Origin: Zoogloeaceae bacterium
GTDB lineage: Bacteria > Pseudomonadota > Gammaproteobacteria > Burkholderiales > Rhodocyclaceae
Direction of reading: 5' to 3'
NCBI GenBank assembly: GCA_031274855.1
Contig: JAISPO010000022.1
Coordinates: forward strand, 1 to 5,989
Length of the DNA: 5,989 nt
In this document: positions 1 through 5,989 of the stretch, piece after piece
How the letters are laid out: each line of letters opens with the position of its first letter
Position numbering within the stretch: the stretch's first letter is position 1
Translations under genes and position numbers: made by a program
The notes under the pieces: generated by a model
The model's database searches: none
What the model was told of the DNA's origin: nothing
The model's input: only the letters and a program-made list of their open reading frames with translations

Positions 1-758
1 AAGGTCAGGCGTTTGAGTTGGAGTTGTTCGGTGAGGGTGAAGGAGATGCGGTCGCGCCAGGTGAGGGCGAGGCGGGTGGCAGCTTTGCCGTTGGTGATGT
101 GGCGGGTGATTTCGTCGCCGTCGAGCGGGTGACGGACGTAGCGGACGACAGCTTTTTCTTCGCCGGCGGCACGCAGTTCGCAGTCGCGGTCAATGGTGAA
201 TCCGGCGGGGGCTTCTTGATTGGCGAGCCAGCCGGTCATGGCGGTGCCCGGGGCGCTGCATGTGCGGAAGAGTTTGAGCGGCAGGTCGGCGAGGGTTGCT
301 TTGAGGTGTTCGAGAACTTCTTCGGCTTTGGCCGGGCTGGCGGCGTCGACAATCAGCCAGCGGTTGATGGGGTCGATCCACGCATAGATGAGTTTGCGCG
401 TGACCAGCGCCCGCGGGAGTAGTTCGGCGGTGACTTGTTCGCGCATGTCGCGGGCTTGGGCGCGGCCGGGTTTGAAGCCTTGTTTGATTTCGAGTTCGGC
501 GAGCCGCGCTTGTGTGTATTGCCGGATGACGCTGCCCGGCAGGAGTTTATGTTCGAGGCCGAGCGCGATGAGCCATTGACGGTTGGCGCAGATGAGCAGT
601 TCGCCTTCGTTGCCGCGCGGCGGCACCCAGCCGCGCGATTGCATGTCGAAGCCGCCGCAGGGTTGAAAGGCAGACTGGGCGAGCTTTTCGGCGAAACGGC
701 TGGCGTCGGAATTCCAGTCTTCGCTCAGACGGTAAATTTGCAGGTTGCGGAACCACAT
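1..758 (-). CDS. rdgC: Recombination-associated protein RdgC (3' end cut by window edge)
   Basis: The minus strand reads without a stop from an ATG at 758-756 to the left edge, giving 252 complete codons. The start MWFRNLQIYRL matches the RdgC N-terminus (MLWFKNLMVYRL in E. coli). Other family landmarks are FQPCGGFDMQSRGWVPPRG (31-49), the LLPRAL segment (113-118), a WIDPINRWLIVD strand (127-138), the DEITRHITNGKAATRLAL helix region (215-232), and LKRLT at the cut end. The E. coli protein is about 303 residues, so roughly 50 C-terminal residues lie outside. RdgC is known as a cytoplasmic, ring-shaped dimer that encircles double-stranded DNA and restrains RecA. An AGGA Shine-Dalgarno (767-770) sits 8 bases before the ATG and supports this start. 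The gene follows hupB on the same strand, with only the hupB terminator between them. No frameshift is visible. Confidence 0.95.
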   Translation of the reverse strand, partial: MWFRNLQIYRLSEDWNSDASRFAEKLAQSAFQPCGGFDMQSRGWVPPRGNEGELLICANRQWLIALGLEHKLLPGSVIRQYTQARLAELEIKQGFKPGRAQARDMREQVTAELLPRALVTRKLIYAWIDPINRWLIVDAASPAKAEEVLEHLKATLADLPLKLFRTCSAPGTAMTGWLANQEAPAGFTIDRDCELRAAGEEKAVVRYVRHPLDGDEITRHITNGKAATRLALTWRDRISFTLTEQLQLKRLT

Positions 759-785
759 GTTGAATATCCTGACGGCGCATCAATG

Positions 786-811
786 AAAAAGGCCCGCTTG
801 TGGCGGGCCTT
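786..811 (-). terminator. Intrinsic terminator of hupB
   Basis: A perfect 7-bp GC stem, GGCCCGC (791-797) with GCGGGCC (803-809), closes a 5-base loop. Two A-T pairs can extend it to 9 bp. Read on the minus strand it is followed by a run of five T (790-786), the classic rho-independent form. It begins about 22 bases after the hupB stop codon. On the plus strand there is no U-run after the stem, so it acts leftward. Confidence 0.88.
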
Positions 812-832
812 CGGATCGGGATAGTCCCCGGA

Positions 833-1129
833 TTACTTCTTCTTGGCGAGCTTCTTGCCGGCAACAGCGGCTTTGAAAGCGGCGCCAGCGGTAAAGCGCG
901 GCACGGTGGTCGCGGCGATCTTCAGCTTCTCGCCGGTCTTGGGATTGACACCGGTGCGAGCAGCACGCTTGCTGGACTTGAAGGTGCCGAAACCAACCAG
1001 GGTGACGGTGTCGCCCTTGGAAACGGCCTTGACGACAGCGCCAATCATTGACGAGAGCGCCTTCTCGGCAGCGGCTTTGCTAATGGCGGCTTCCTTGGCG
1101 GCAACTTCGATCAGTTCGGACTTATTCAC
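833..1129 (-). CDS. hupB: DNA-binding protein HU (HU-beta-like)
   Basis: This 98-residue protein belongs to the HU/IHF family of small dimeric nucleoid proteins that bend and compact DNA. The N-terminus (M)NKSELIEVAAKEAAISK and the signature GFGTF (46-50) are typical. The beta-arm runs from about 53 to 77 and carries the DNA-intercalating proline of the family at position 63 (N62-P63). Two details differ from the usual form. Position 61, often Arg or Lys before N-P, is Val here, and the C-terminus carries a short lysine-rich tail (GKKLAKKK) that makes it longer than the usual 90 residues or so. The start is the GTG at 1129-1127, chosen because AGGAGGT lies 6 bases upstream and because translation from it reproduces the family N-terminus. 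An upstream in-frame ATG at 1174 would add 15 residues foreign to the family. HU rather than IHF is favoured by the NKSELI start and the arm sequence. Whether it is hupA or hupB cannot be decided from this alone. Confidence 0.96.
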   Translation of the reverse strand: MNKSELIEVAAKEAAISKAAAEKALSSMIGAVVKAVSKGDTVTLVGFGTFKSSKRAARTGVNPKTGEKLKIAATTVPRFTAGAAFKAAVAGKKLAKKK

Positions 1130-1135
1130 GCGGGT

Positions 1136-1142
1136 ACCTCCT
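1136..1142 (-). promoter_or_regulatory. Shine-Dalgarno of hupB, decides GTG start
   Basis: ACCTCCT on the plus strand reads AGGAGGT on the minus strand, a near-perfect match to the anti-16S sequence. It lies 6 bases before the GTG at 1129. It falls inside the reading frame that would run from the upstream ATG at 1174, which argues that the GTG is the real start. Confidence 0.9.
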
Positions 1143-1186
1143 GGTAGTTGATCGGTAGTGATAAATACAGGCATACAGCCGAGCTG

Positions 1187-1214
1187 ATTGTACTGCTCTT
1201 TAAATCGGCTTCAA
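1187..1214 (-). promoter_or_regulatory. Sigma70-like promoter of hupB
   Basis: On the minus strand a -35-like TTGAAG (1214-1209) and a -10 TACAAT (1192-1187) are separated by 16 bases. The -10 matches TATAAT at 5 of 6 positions and the -35 matches TTGACA at 4 of 6. Shifting the -35 by one base to CTTGAA gives 17-base spacing. Transcription would begin near 1180, leaving a leader of about 50 bases before the GTG. This is a sequence-based inference. Confidence 0.6.
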
Positions 1215-1220
1215 GCCCTT

Positions 1221-1246
1221 TTGCAAGCGGATGTGCAAATTTTTTT
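1221..1246. promoter_or_regulatory. Inverted repeat and A/T tract upstream of hupB promoter
   Basis: TTGCA (1221-1225) and TGCAA (1234-1238) form an inverted repeat with an 8-base spacer, and the second arm runs into an AAATTTTTTT tract (1237-1246). The repeat begins 7 bases upstream of the hupB -35 hexamer, where an activator or UP-like element could act. The arms are only 5 bases, so chance is a real alternative. Confidence 0.25.
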
Positions 1247-1301
1247 CATTCGCGCCGCAACATCCTTTTTTATGCGCTGGCCGTAGCGCGGGCACTATCG
1301 C

Positions 1302-1307
1302 TACAAT
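1302..1307 (+). promoter_or_regulatory. Candidate -10 element of the rightward prenyltransferase gene
   Basis: TACAAT, 5 of 6 matches to the -10 consensus, lies 47 bases before the prenyltransferase ATG and would give a leader of about 40 bases. No good -35 is found at the right distance; TGGCCG (1278-1283) at 18-base spacing is poor. A 5-bp inverted repeat, GCGCT (1274-1278) with AGCGC (1285-1289), covers the -35 region and could be an operator or coincidence. Confidence 0.3.
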
Positions 1308-1354
1308 CAACCCCTTGAAAATCACGATGCCCGCAGCCTTGAGGTAGAACCGCT

Positions 1355-2308
1355 ATGCCGCCGCCTTCCGAACCCACGCTCGCCGCCCTGCCCAATCCTT
1401 TTCTGCGCTATTTCGCGGCGACCCGCCCCGCTTTCCTGTCGGTGACTTTCGCCGGCGTGCTGCTCGGCTTGGCCAGCAGCGCCCATGCCGGCATCACGCT
1501 CGACCCGCTCACGGCCACGGTCACCCTGTTTTTCGCGCTGGTCACCCATGCCGGCGCCAATGTTATCAACGACTACTACGATGGTCTTTCCGGCTGTGAC
1601 GCCGCCAACACCAGCCGCGTCTTCCCTTTCACCGGCGGCAGCCGCTTCATTCAAAACAATGTCATTTCGCAACGCGCCATCGGCCTGTTCGGCTACAGCC
1701 TGCTGGCCACCGTGATTCCGGCGGGACTTTGGCTGACCGTGGTCAGCGCCCCGGGGCTGATCTGGATCGGCCTCGCGGGCCTGTTGGCGGGCTGGGCGTA
1801 TTCCGCGCCGCCGTTCAAGCTGCAAAGCCGCCAACTGGGCGAATTCGGCATCACCGCCGGTTGGCTGCTGATTGTGGTCGGCGCTGATGTTGTGCAGCGC
1901 CACAGTTTCGATTTCGCCCCTGTCGCCGCCGGTCTGGGCTTTGCGCTGCTGGTCGCCAATGTGCTCTACATCAACCAGTTTCCTGACATCGCCGCCGACG
2001 CCCGCGCCGGTAAGCGCACGGTAGTCGTCCACATGGGGCCTGACGGCGCGCGTTACGGTTACGCCTTGATCGCCCTGCTCTGCTACGGCTGGGTCATCGC
2101 CATGCTCGCCAGCGGGCATTTGCCCGCGCTGGCCGCGGTTTCGCTGCTCGGCGCAGCGCCCAGTTTCGCCGCCCTGCGCATCCTGTGGCGTCATGCCGAT
2201 CATCCTGTCCAGCTCGCGCCTGCCATCAAACTGACGATACTCGCCGCCTTGGTGCACGGCCTGCTGCTGGCCGGTACATTGGCGCTGGATCGCTACCTCG
2301 CCCGCTAA
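1355..2308 (+). CDS. UbiA-family prenyltransferase, MenA-like
   Basis: This is a 317-residue polytopic membrane protein with about eight or nine hydrophobic segments (roughly 25-43, 51-71, 107-128, 130-149, 163-180, 188-207, 234-253, 255-275, 288-310). The family's two Mg-diphosphate binding motifs are present. The first is NDYYDGLSGCD (72-82), with Asp73, Asp76 and Asp82. The second is DIAAD (211-215), followed by GKRTVVVHMG (219-228). UbiA enzymes move a polyprenyl chain from its diphosphate onto an aromatic or similar acceptor in the membrane. The first motif has the spacing seen in MenA (dihydroxynaphthoate prenyltransferase; NDYFDYKKGTD type), not the NDxxDRxxD of ubiquinone UbiA. The acceptor cannot be read from the sequence, so I give no symbol. 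A GAGGT (1341-1345) lies 9 bases before the ATG. It is co-directional with cimA, which starts 54 bases after its stop, but no shared function with amino-acid synthesis is evident. Confidence 0.88.
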   Translation: MPPPSEPTLAALPNPFLRYFAATRPAFLSVTFAGVLLGLASSAHAGITLDPLTATVTLFFALVTHAGANVINDYYDGLSGCDAANTSRVFPFTGGSRFIQNNVISQRAIGLFGYSLLATVIPAGLWLTVVSAPGLIWIGLAGLLAGWAYSAPPFKLQSRQLGEFGITAGWLLIVVGADVVQRHSFDFAPVAAGLGFALLVANVLYINQFPDIAADARAGKRTVVVHMGPDGARYGYALIALLCYGWVIAMLASGHLPALAAVSLLGAAPSFAALRILWRHADHPVQLAPAIKLTILAALVHGLLLAGTLALDRYLAR

Positions 2309-2323
2309 AGCCCGTCCAGCCTG

Positions 2324-2329
2324 TAGAAT
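2324..2329 (+). promoter_or_regulatory. Weak candidate -10 upstream of cimA
   Basis: TAGAAT lies 33 bases before the cimA ATG in the 54-base gap after the prenyltransferase gene. It matches 5 of 6 consensus positions, but no -35 hexamer is recognisable at 16-18 bases upstream. cimA may instead be co-transcribed with the preceding gene. The gap holds no hairpin with a T-run and no leucine-rich leader peptide. Confidence 0.22.
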
Positions 2330-2362
2330 TCGCGCTGCAACGCACCAACCCGTGTACCGCCC

Positions 2363-3940
2363 ATGACCCGCATTTTCATCTACGACTCCACGCTCCGCGA
2401 CGGCGCTCAAGCGCAAGGCATTTCCTATTCGGTCGAGGATAAACTGAAAATTGTCGAACGCCTCGACGCGCTCGGCATTACCCATATTGAAGCCGGTAAC
2501 CCCGGCTCCAACCCCAAAGACCTCGAATTTTTCACCCGCGCCGCCAGCCTCAAGCTGCGCCACGCGCGCATCATCGCCTTCGGCGCGACGCGCAAAGTCG
2601 GCCAACCGGCGGCGGCTGACGCCAATTTGCAATCCCTGCTCAATGCCGGTACGGACACCGTCGCCATCTTCGGCAAGAGTTGGGATTATCAAGTCACCGC
2701 CATCCTGCGCACCACGCTGGACGAGAATCTCGCCATGATCGGCGACACGCTCCGCCACCTCAAGCAGCGCGGCAAGGAAGTGGTGTACGACGCCGAACAC
2801 TTTTTCGACGGCTACAAGGCCAACGCCGATTACGCCATGCAAACGCTGACCGCCGCCGCCGAAGCGGGGGCCGACGCGCTGGTGCTGTGCGATACCAACG
2901 GCGGCAGCTTCCCCGACGAAATTTTCGACATCACCCGCGCTGTCTGCGCGCGCTTCCCCAACATCGCCGTCGGCATTCATTGCCACAACGACAGCGAAAT
3001 GGCGGTCGCCAATTCCATCCGCGCCGTGCAGGCGGGCGCGACGCAGGTGCAAGGCACCATCAACGGCCTCGGCGAGCGTTGCGGCAATGCCAACCTGTGC
3101 TCCATCATCCCCAATCTGCAACTCAAGCTCGGCTACGAGTGCATTCCCGCCGAGGCCCTGCGCCATCTGACTTCAGCGGCCCGCTCGATCAGCGAAATCG
3201 CCAACATCCTGCTCAACGACAAAGCGCCCTATGTCGGTGGTCATGCCTTCGCGCACAAAGGCGGGATGCACATCGACGCCGTGGTCAAAAATCCGGTTTC
3301 CTACGAACACATCAACCCCGAACTGGTCGGCAACAACCGCCGCGTGCTGATGTCGGAAGTCGCGGGGCGCAGCACCATTCTGGCCCGCATCAACGCCGTC
3401 GATCCCGATCTCACCAAGGATTCCCCCGAGACGCGCCGCATTATCGACAAGCTCAAAGAGCTGGAGAGCGAGGGCTACCAGTTCGAGGCTGCCGAAAGTT
3501 CCTTCGAGCTGGTGGTGCGCAAAATGCTGGGCCGCTACAAACCTTTCTTTGAACTCGTCGAGTTCAAAGTCATCGTCGGCGAACCCTGCGAGAATGACGT
3601 GAACTCCTCGTGCATCATCAAAGTGCGCGTCGGCACGCAGGAAGTGCTCACCGTCGCCGAGGGCGTCGGCCCCGTCAACGCGCTGGACAAGGCCGCCCGC
3701 AAGGCGCTCGAACGCCTCTACCCCGCGCTCGGCGAAATCCGCCTGACCGACTACAAAGTACGCGTACTCGATTCCGACCACGCCTCCGCCGCCAAAGTGC
3801 GCGTGCTGGTCGAATCCACCGATGGCCACACCAGTTGGACAACCATCGGCGTCTCCGCCGACATTATCAACGCCTCCTGGCAGGCGCTGGTCGACGCGAT
3901 GGAATACAAACTGGTGCGGGATCAGGAAGCCCGCGCGTGA
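2363..3940 (+). CDS. cimA: (R)-citramalate synthase CimA
   Basis: A 525-residue enzyme of the isopropylmalate/citramalate/homocitrate synthase family. It condenses pyruvate with acetyl-CoA to give (R)-citramalate, the first step of the threonine-independent route to isoleucine. The N-terminal TIM barrel (about 1-270) begins IFIYDSTLRDGAQAQG, with the catalytic Arg12 and the metal ligand Asp13 of the family. It continues with HCHND (206-210), whose two histidines bind the divalent metal, and GERCGNANL (237-245). HAFAHKGGMH (294-303) lies in the linker region. The C-terminal part (about 390-515) is the LeuA-type regulatory domain, usually the site of feedback inhibition, in this family by isoleucine. 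The length and the YDSTLRDGAQAQGISYS and GNPGSNPKDLEFF stretches fit the longer bacterial CimA type (about 520-530 residues, as in Geobacter), not LeuA. The ATG has no clear Shine-Dalgarno, but the family N-terminus starts exactly there. leuC follows after 46 bases. Confidence 0.93.
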   Translation: MTRIFIYDSTLRDGAQAQGISYSVEDKLKIVERLDALGITHIEAGNPGSNPKDLEFFTRAASLKLRHARIIAFGATRKVGQPAAADANLQSLLNAGTDTVAIFGKSWDYQVTAILRTTLDENLAMIGDTLRHLKQRGKEVVYDAEHFFDGYKANADYAMQTLTAAAEAGADALVLCDTNGGSFPDEIFDITRAVCARFPNIAVGIHCHNDSEMAVANSIRAVQAGATQVQGTINGLGERCGNANLCSIIPNLQLKLGYECIPAEALRHLTSAARSISEIANILLNDKAPYVGGHAFAHKGGMHIDAVVKNPVSYEHINPELVGNNRRVLMSEVAGRSTILARINAVDPDLTKDSPETRRIIDKLKELESEGYQFEAAESSFELVVRKMLGRYKPFFELVEFKVIVGEPCENDVNSSCIIKVRVGTQEVLTVAEGVGPVNALDKAARKALERLYPALGEIRLTDYKVRVLDSDHASAAKVRVLVESTDGHTSWTTIGVSADIINASWQALVDAMEYKLVRDQEARA

Positions 3941-3973
3941 TCGCCTGACAGATCAAGCAGAAAACAAAATCGA

Positions 3974-3978
3974 AGGAG
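3974..3978 (+). promoter_or_regulatory. Shine-Dalgarno of leuC, decides its start
   Basis: AGGAG lies 8 bases before the ATG at 3987, within the purine-rich run AAGGAGAA. The open frame extends upstream to an ATG at 3822 inside cimA, but only 3987 has a ribosome site and gives the normal LeuC N-terminus. Confidence 0.85.
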
Positions 3979-3986
3979 AACCCAAC

Positions 3987-5396
3987 ATGACTGGCAGCAC
4001 GCTTTACGACAAACTTTGGGCAGCCCATGTCGTCCGCGAAGAAGCGGACGGCACTTGCCTGCTCTACATCGACCGCCATCTGGTGCATGAAGTGACCAGC
4101 CCGCAAGCCTTCGAGGGATTGCGTCTGGCTAAACGCAAGGCGTGGCGCAGCGATTCGATTGTGGCCAACCCCGATCACAACACGCCGACCGACCACTGGG
4201 ACGAGGGCATCAAAGACCCCATCTCGCGCTTGCAGGTGGAAACGCTGGACGCCAACATCAAGGATTTCGGCGCGTTGGCCTACTTTCCGTTCAAGCACGC
4301 CAATCAGGGCATCATCCATGTGATCGGGCCGGAGAACGGCGCGACGCTGCCGGGCATGACGGTGGTTTGCGGCGATAGCCACACTTCGACGCATGGCGCG
4401 TTTGGCGCGTTGGCGCACGGCATCGGCACCTCGGAAGTCGAGCATGTGATGGCGACGCAAACGCTGGTCGCCAAGAAATCGAAGCGCATGTTGGTGAAAG
4501 TGGAAGGTCAGCTCGGCAAGGGCGTGACCGCCAAGGATGTGGCGCTGGCGATCATCGGCAAGATCGGCACGGCGGGCGGCACGGGCTACGCCATCGAGTT
4601 CGGCGGCGCGGCGATTCGCGGCCTTTCCGTCGAGGGCCGCATGACGCTGTGCAATCTGGCGATTGAAGCGGGCGCGCGCGCCGGTCTGGTCGCGCCGGAT
4701 GAAAAAACTTTTGCCTACCTCAAGGGCAAGCCCTTCGCGCCCACGGACGCGCAATGGGACAAGGCCGTCGCTTACTGGCAAACGCTGACGTCGGATAGCG
4801 ATGCCGAATTCGATGCGGTGATTGAATTCGACGCCGCCAAAATCGAGCCGCAAGTCACCTGGGGCACCTCGCCGGAACAGGTGTTGCCCATCGGCGCGAA
4901 AGTGCCGAACCCGGCCAAAGAGAAAGACGCCATCAAGCGCGGCGGCATTGAGCGCGCGCTCAAATATATGGGCCTGACCGCCGATACGCCGATTAACGAA
5001 ATCAAGGTGGACAAAGTGTTCATCGGCTCCTGTACCAACTCGCGCATCGAAGATTTGCGCGCCGCCGCCGCAGTTGCCAAAGGCCGCCAAAAAGCCGCGA
5101 GCGTCAAGCAGGTGCTGGTCGTGCCAGGATCGGGCATCGTCAAGCGTCAAGCCGAAGCCGAAGGGCTGGACAAAATTTTCATCGCCGCCGGTTTCGAGTG
5201 GCGCGAACCCGGCTGCTCGATGTGTCTGGCGATGAACGCCGACCGCCTCTCCGCCGGTGAACGCTGCGCCTCCACCAGCAACCGCAACTTCGAAGGACGG
5301 CAAGGCGCCGGTGGCCGCACGCATTTGGTCAGCCCGGAAATGGCCGTCGCTGCTGCCATTACCGGCCACTTCGTCGACATCCGCAAACCGTTTTAA
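3987..5396 (+). CDS. leuC: 3-isopropylmalate dehydratase large subunit LeuC
   Basis: A 469-residue aconitase-family protein; E. coli LeuC has 466. With LeuD it isomerises 2-isopropylmalate to 3-isopropylmalate in leucine synthesis. The same enzyme type converts (R)-citramalate to 3-methylmalate in the citramalate route to isoleucine. The N-terminus TLYDKLWAAHVV is typical. Then come NPDHNTPT (61-68), the GPENGATLPGMTVVCGDSHT region (114-133) and GAFGALAHGIGTSEVEHV (137-154). The [4Fe-4S] ligands are Cys349 in FIGSCTNSRIEDLR, and Cys410 and Cys413 in EPGCSMCLAMN. NRNFEGRQGAGGRTHLVSP (432-450) completes the active site. All expected cluster cysteines are present, so the enzyme looks functional. 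It lies 46 bases after cimA and 12 bases before leuD, consistent with one operon. Confidence 0.97.
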   Translation: MTGSTLYDKLWAAHVVREEADGTCLLYIDRHLVHEVTSPQAFEGLRLAKRKAWRSDSIVANPDHNTPTDHWDEGIKDPISRLQVETLDANIKDFGALAYFPFKHANQGIIHVIGPENGATLPGMTVVCGDSHTSTHGAFGALAHGIGTSEVEHVMATQTLVAKKSKRMLVKVEGQLGKGVTAKDVALAIIGKIGTAGGTGYAIEFGGAAIRGLSVEGRMTLCNLAIEAGARAGLVAPDEKTFAYLKGKPFAPTDAQWDKAVAYWQTLTSDSDAEFDAVIEFDAAKIEPQVTWGTSPEQVLPIGAKVPNPAKEKDAIKRGGIERALKYMGLTADTPINEIKVDKVFIGSCTNSRIEDLRAAAAVAKGRQKAASVKQVLVVPGSGIVKRQAEAEGLDKIFIAAGFEWREPGCSMCLAMNADRLSAGERCASTSNRNFEGRQGAGGRTHLVSPEMAVAAAITGHFVDIRKPF

Positions 5397-5408
5397 GCGA
5401 GCTTACCC

Positions 5409-5989
5409 ATGAAACCCTTTACCCATCTTGACGGCCTCGTCTGCCCGCTCGACCGCGCCAATGTCGACACTGACGCCATCATCCCCAAGCAATTTCTGAA
5501 GTCCATCAAGCGTTCGGGCTTCGGCCCCTATCTCTTTGACGAATGGCGCTACGCCGATTTCGGCGAGCCGGATATGGACTGCGCCAACAGGCCGCTGAAA
5601 AAAGACTTTGTCCTCAACCAGAAACGTTATCAAGGCGCGCAAATTCTGCTCGCCCGCGACAACTTCGGCTGCGGCTCCAGCCGCGAGCACGCGCCGTGGG
5701 CCATTGAGGACTACGGATTTCGCGTCATCATCGCGCCCTCGTTCGCCGACATCTTCTTTTCCAACTGCTACAAGAACGGCGTCCTGCCGATCGTGGCGTC
5801 GAGCGCAATCGTCGACCAGTTATTCCGCGAATGCGCGGCGCAGCCGGACTACAAACTGCGCGTCGACCTCGAAACTCAAACCGTGCGCAACCCCATCGGC
5901 GAATGGTTCAGCTTCGACATCACCCCCCACCGCAAACACTGCCTTCTCCACGGTCTGGACGAAATCGGCCTGACCCTGCAACACGCGGA
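5409..5989 (+). CDS. leuD: 3-isopropylmalate dehydratase small subunit LeuD (3' end cut by window edge)
   Basis: Reading from the ATG at 5409 gives 193 complete codons to the right edge without a stop. Bacterial LeuD proteins are usually about 200-216 residues, so only a short C-terminus is missing. The start MKPFTHLDGLVCPLDRANVDTDAIIPKQFLK is typical, and the swivelling-domain motif RDNFGCGSSREHAPWA (83-98) is intact. GFRVIIAPSFADIFFSNCYKNGVLPI (103-128) follows. LeuD pairs with LeuC to form the substrate pocket over the iron-sulfur cluster. The 12-base gap after leuC and the weak GCGAG ribosome site (5397-5401) suggest translational coupling. There is no entericidin-like small gene between leuC and leuD, unlike the arrangement in some betaproteobacteria. 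Confidence 0.96.
   Translation, partial: MKPFTHLDGLVCPLDRANVDTDAIIPKQFLKSIKRSGFGPYLFDEWRYADFGEPDMDCANRPLKKDFVLNQKRYQGAQILLARDNFGCGSSREHAPWAIEDYGFRVIIAPSFADIFFSNCYKNGVLPIVASSAIVDQLFRECAAQPDYKLRVDLETQTVRNPIGEWFSFDITPHRKHCLLHGLDEIGLTLQHA

Noticed and set aside
18..824. Plus-strand open frames at 18-422 and 435-824
   Set aside because: They are antisense to rdgC, whose minus-strand translation matches a known family from its first residue. The plus-strand products resemble nothing.
1130..1174. HU translated from the upstream ATG at 1174
   Set aside because: The added residues are not HU-like, the strong Shine-Dalgarno lies inside this stretch, and this ATG falls only about 6 bases from the predicted transcription start.
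1274..1289. GCGCT/AGCGC hairpin as a terminator in the divergent intergenic region
   Set aside because: The stem is only 5 bp and no T-run follows it on either strand. It also lies between two divergent promoters, where a terminator is not needed.
1322..3166. A 614-codon open frame on the minus strand
   Set aside because: It lies antisense to the prenyltransferase and cimA, both strongly supported by family motifs. Long antisense frames are expected in GC-rich coding DNA. Its translation is low-complexity (Gly, Ala, Arg, Gln, Asp) and shows no recognisable domain.
3822..3986. A longer leuC starting inside cimA at 3822
   Set aside because: The extra 55 residues are the cimA 3' end read in another frame. 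The ATG at 3987 has a good Shine-Dalgarno and gives the normal LeuC length and N-terminus.
3941..3986. Leucine leader peptide or attenuator before leuC
   Set aside because: The 46-base gap contains no short frame rich in Leu or Ile codons and no terminator-like hairpin.
3867..5369. A 500-codon open frame on the minus strand opposite leuC
   Set aside because: It is a codon-structure shadow of leuC, rich in Arg, Ala, Gly and His with no family signature. The same explanation covers the minus-strand frame at 3173-3829 opposite cimA.

Overview
The window is an ordinary, gene-dense piece of a GC-rich proteobacterial chromosome. RdgC occurs mainly in Beta- and Gammaproteobacteria. The HU, LeuC and LeuD proteins and the compact layout fit a betaproteobacterium best, but this placement is inferred from protein flavour, not from a search. 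I see no mobile element, tRNA, rRNA or CRISPR array.

Left part, minus strand (1-1129): hupB, encoding the nucleoid protein HU, reads leftward from a GTG start with a strong Shine-Dalgarno and a sigma70-like promoter. It ends at a clear intrinsic terminator. Directly behind the terminator, on the same strand, begins rdgC, the recombination-associated ring protein. Its 3' end is cut off by the window edge; 252 codons are present.

Middle (1145-1354): a divergent, partly AT-rich intergenic region holds the hupB promoter, a small inverted repeat upstream of it, and a probable -10 element for the rightward genes.

Right part, plus strand (1355-5989): four co-directional genes. They are a UbiA-family membrane prenyltransferase with MenA-like aspartate motifs, cimA (citramalate synthase), leuC and leuD (large and small subunits of 3-isopropylmalate dehydratase). 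leuD is cut by the right edge and lacks only its last residues. CimA makes (R)-citramalate from pyruvate and acetyl-CoA. LeuCD isomerises both isopropylmalate (leucine route) and citramalate (threonine-independent isoleucine route), so the cluster joins a committed step of isoleucine synthesis to the isomerase both pathways share. LeuB, expected just beyond the right edge, would serve both routes as well.

I did not find convincing evidence of an undescribed system. The points worth a second look are the cimA-leuCD linkage, the substrate of the prenyltransferase, an HU DNA-binding-arm substitution, and the tight hupB-terminator-rdgC junction.
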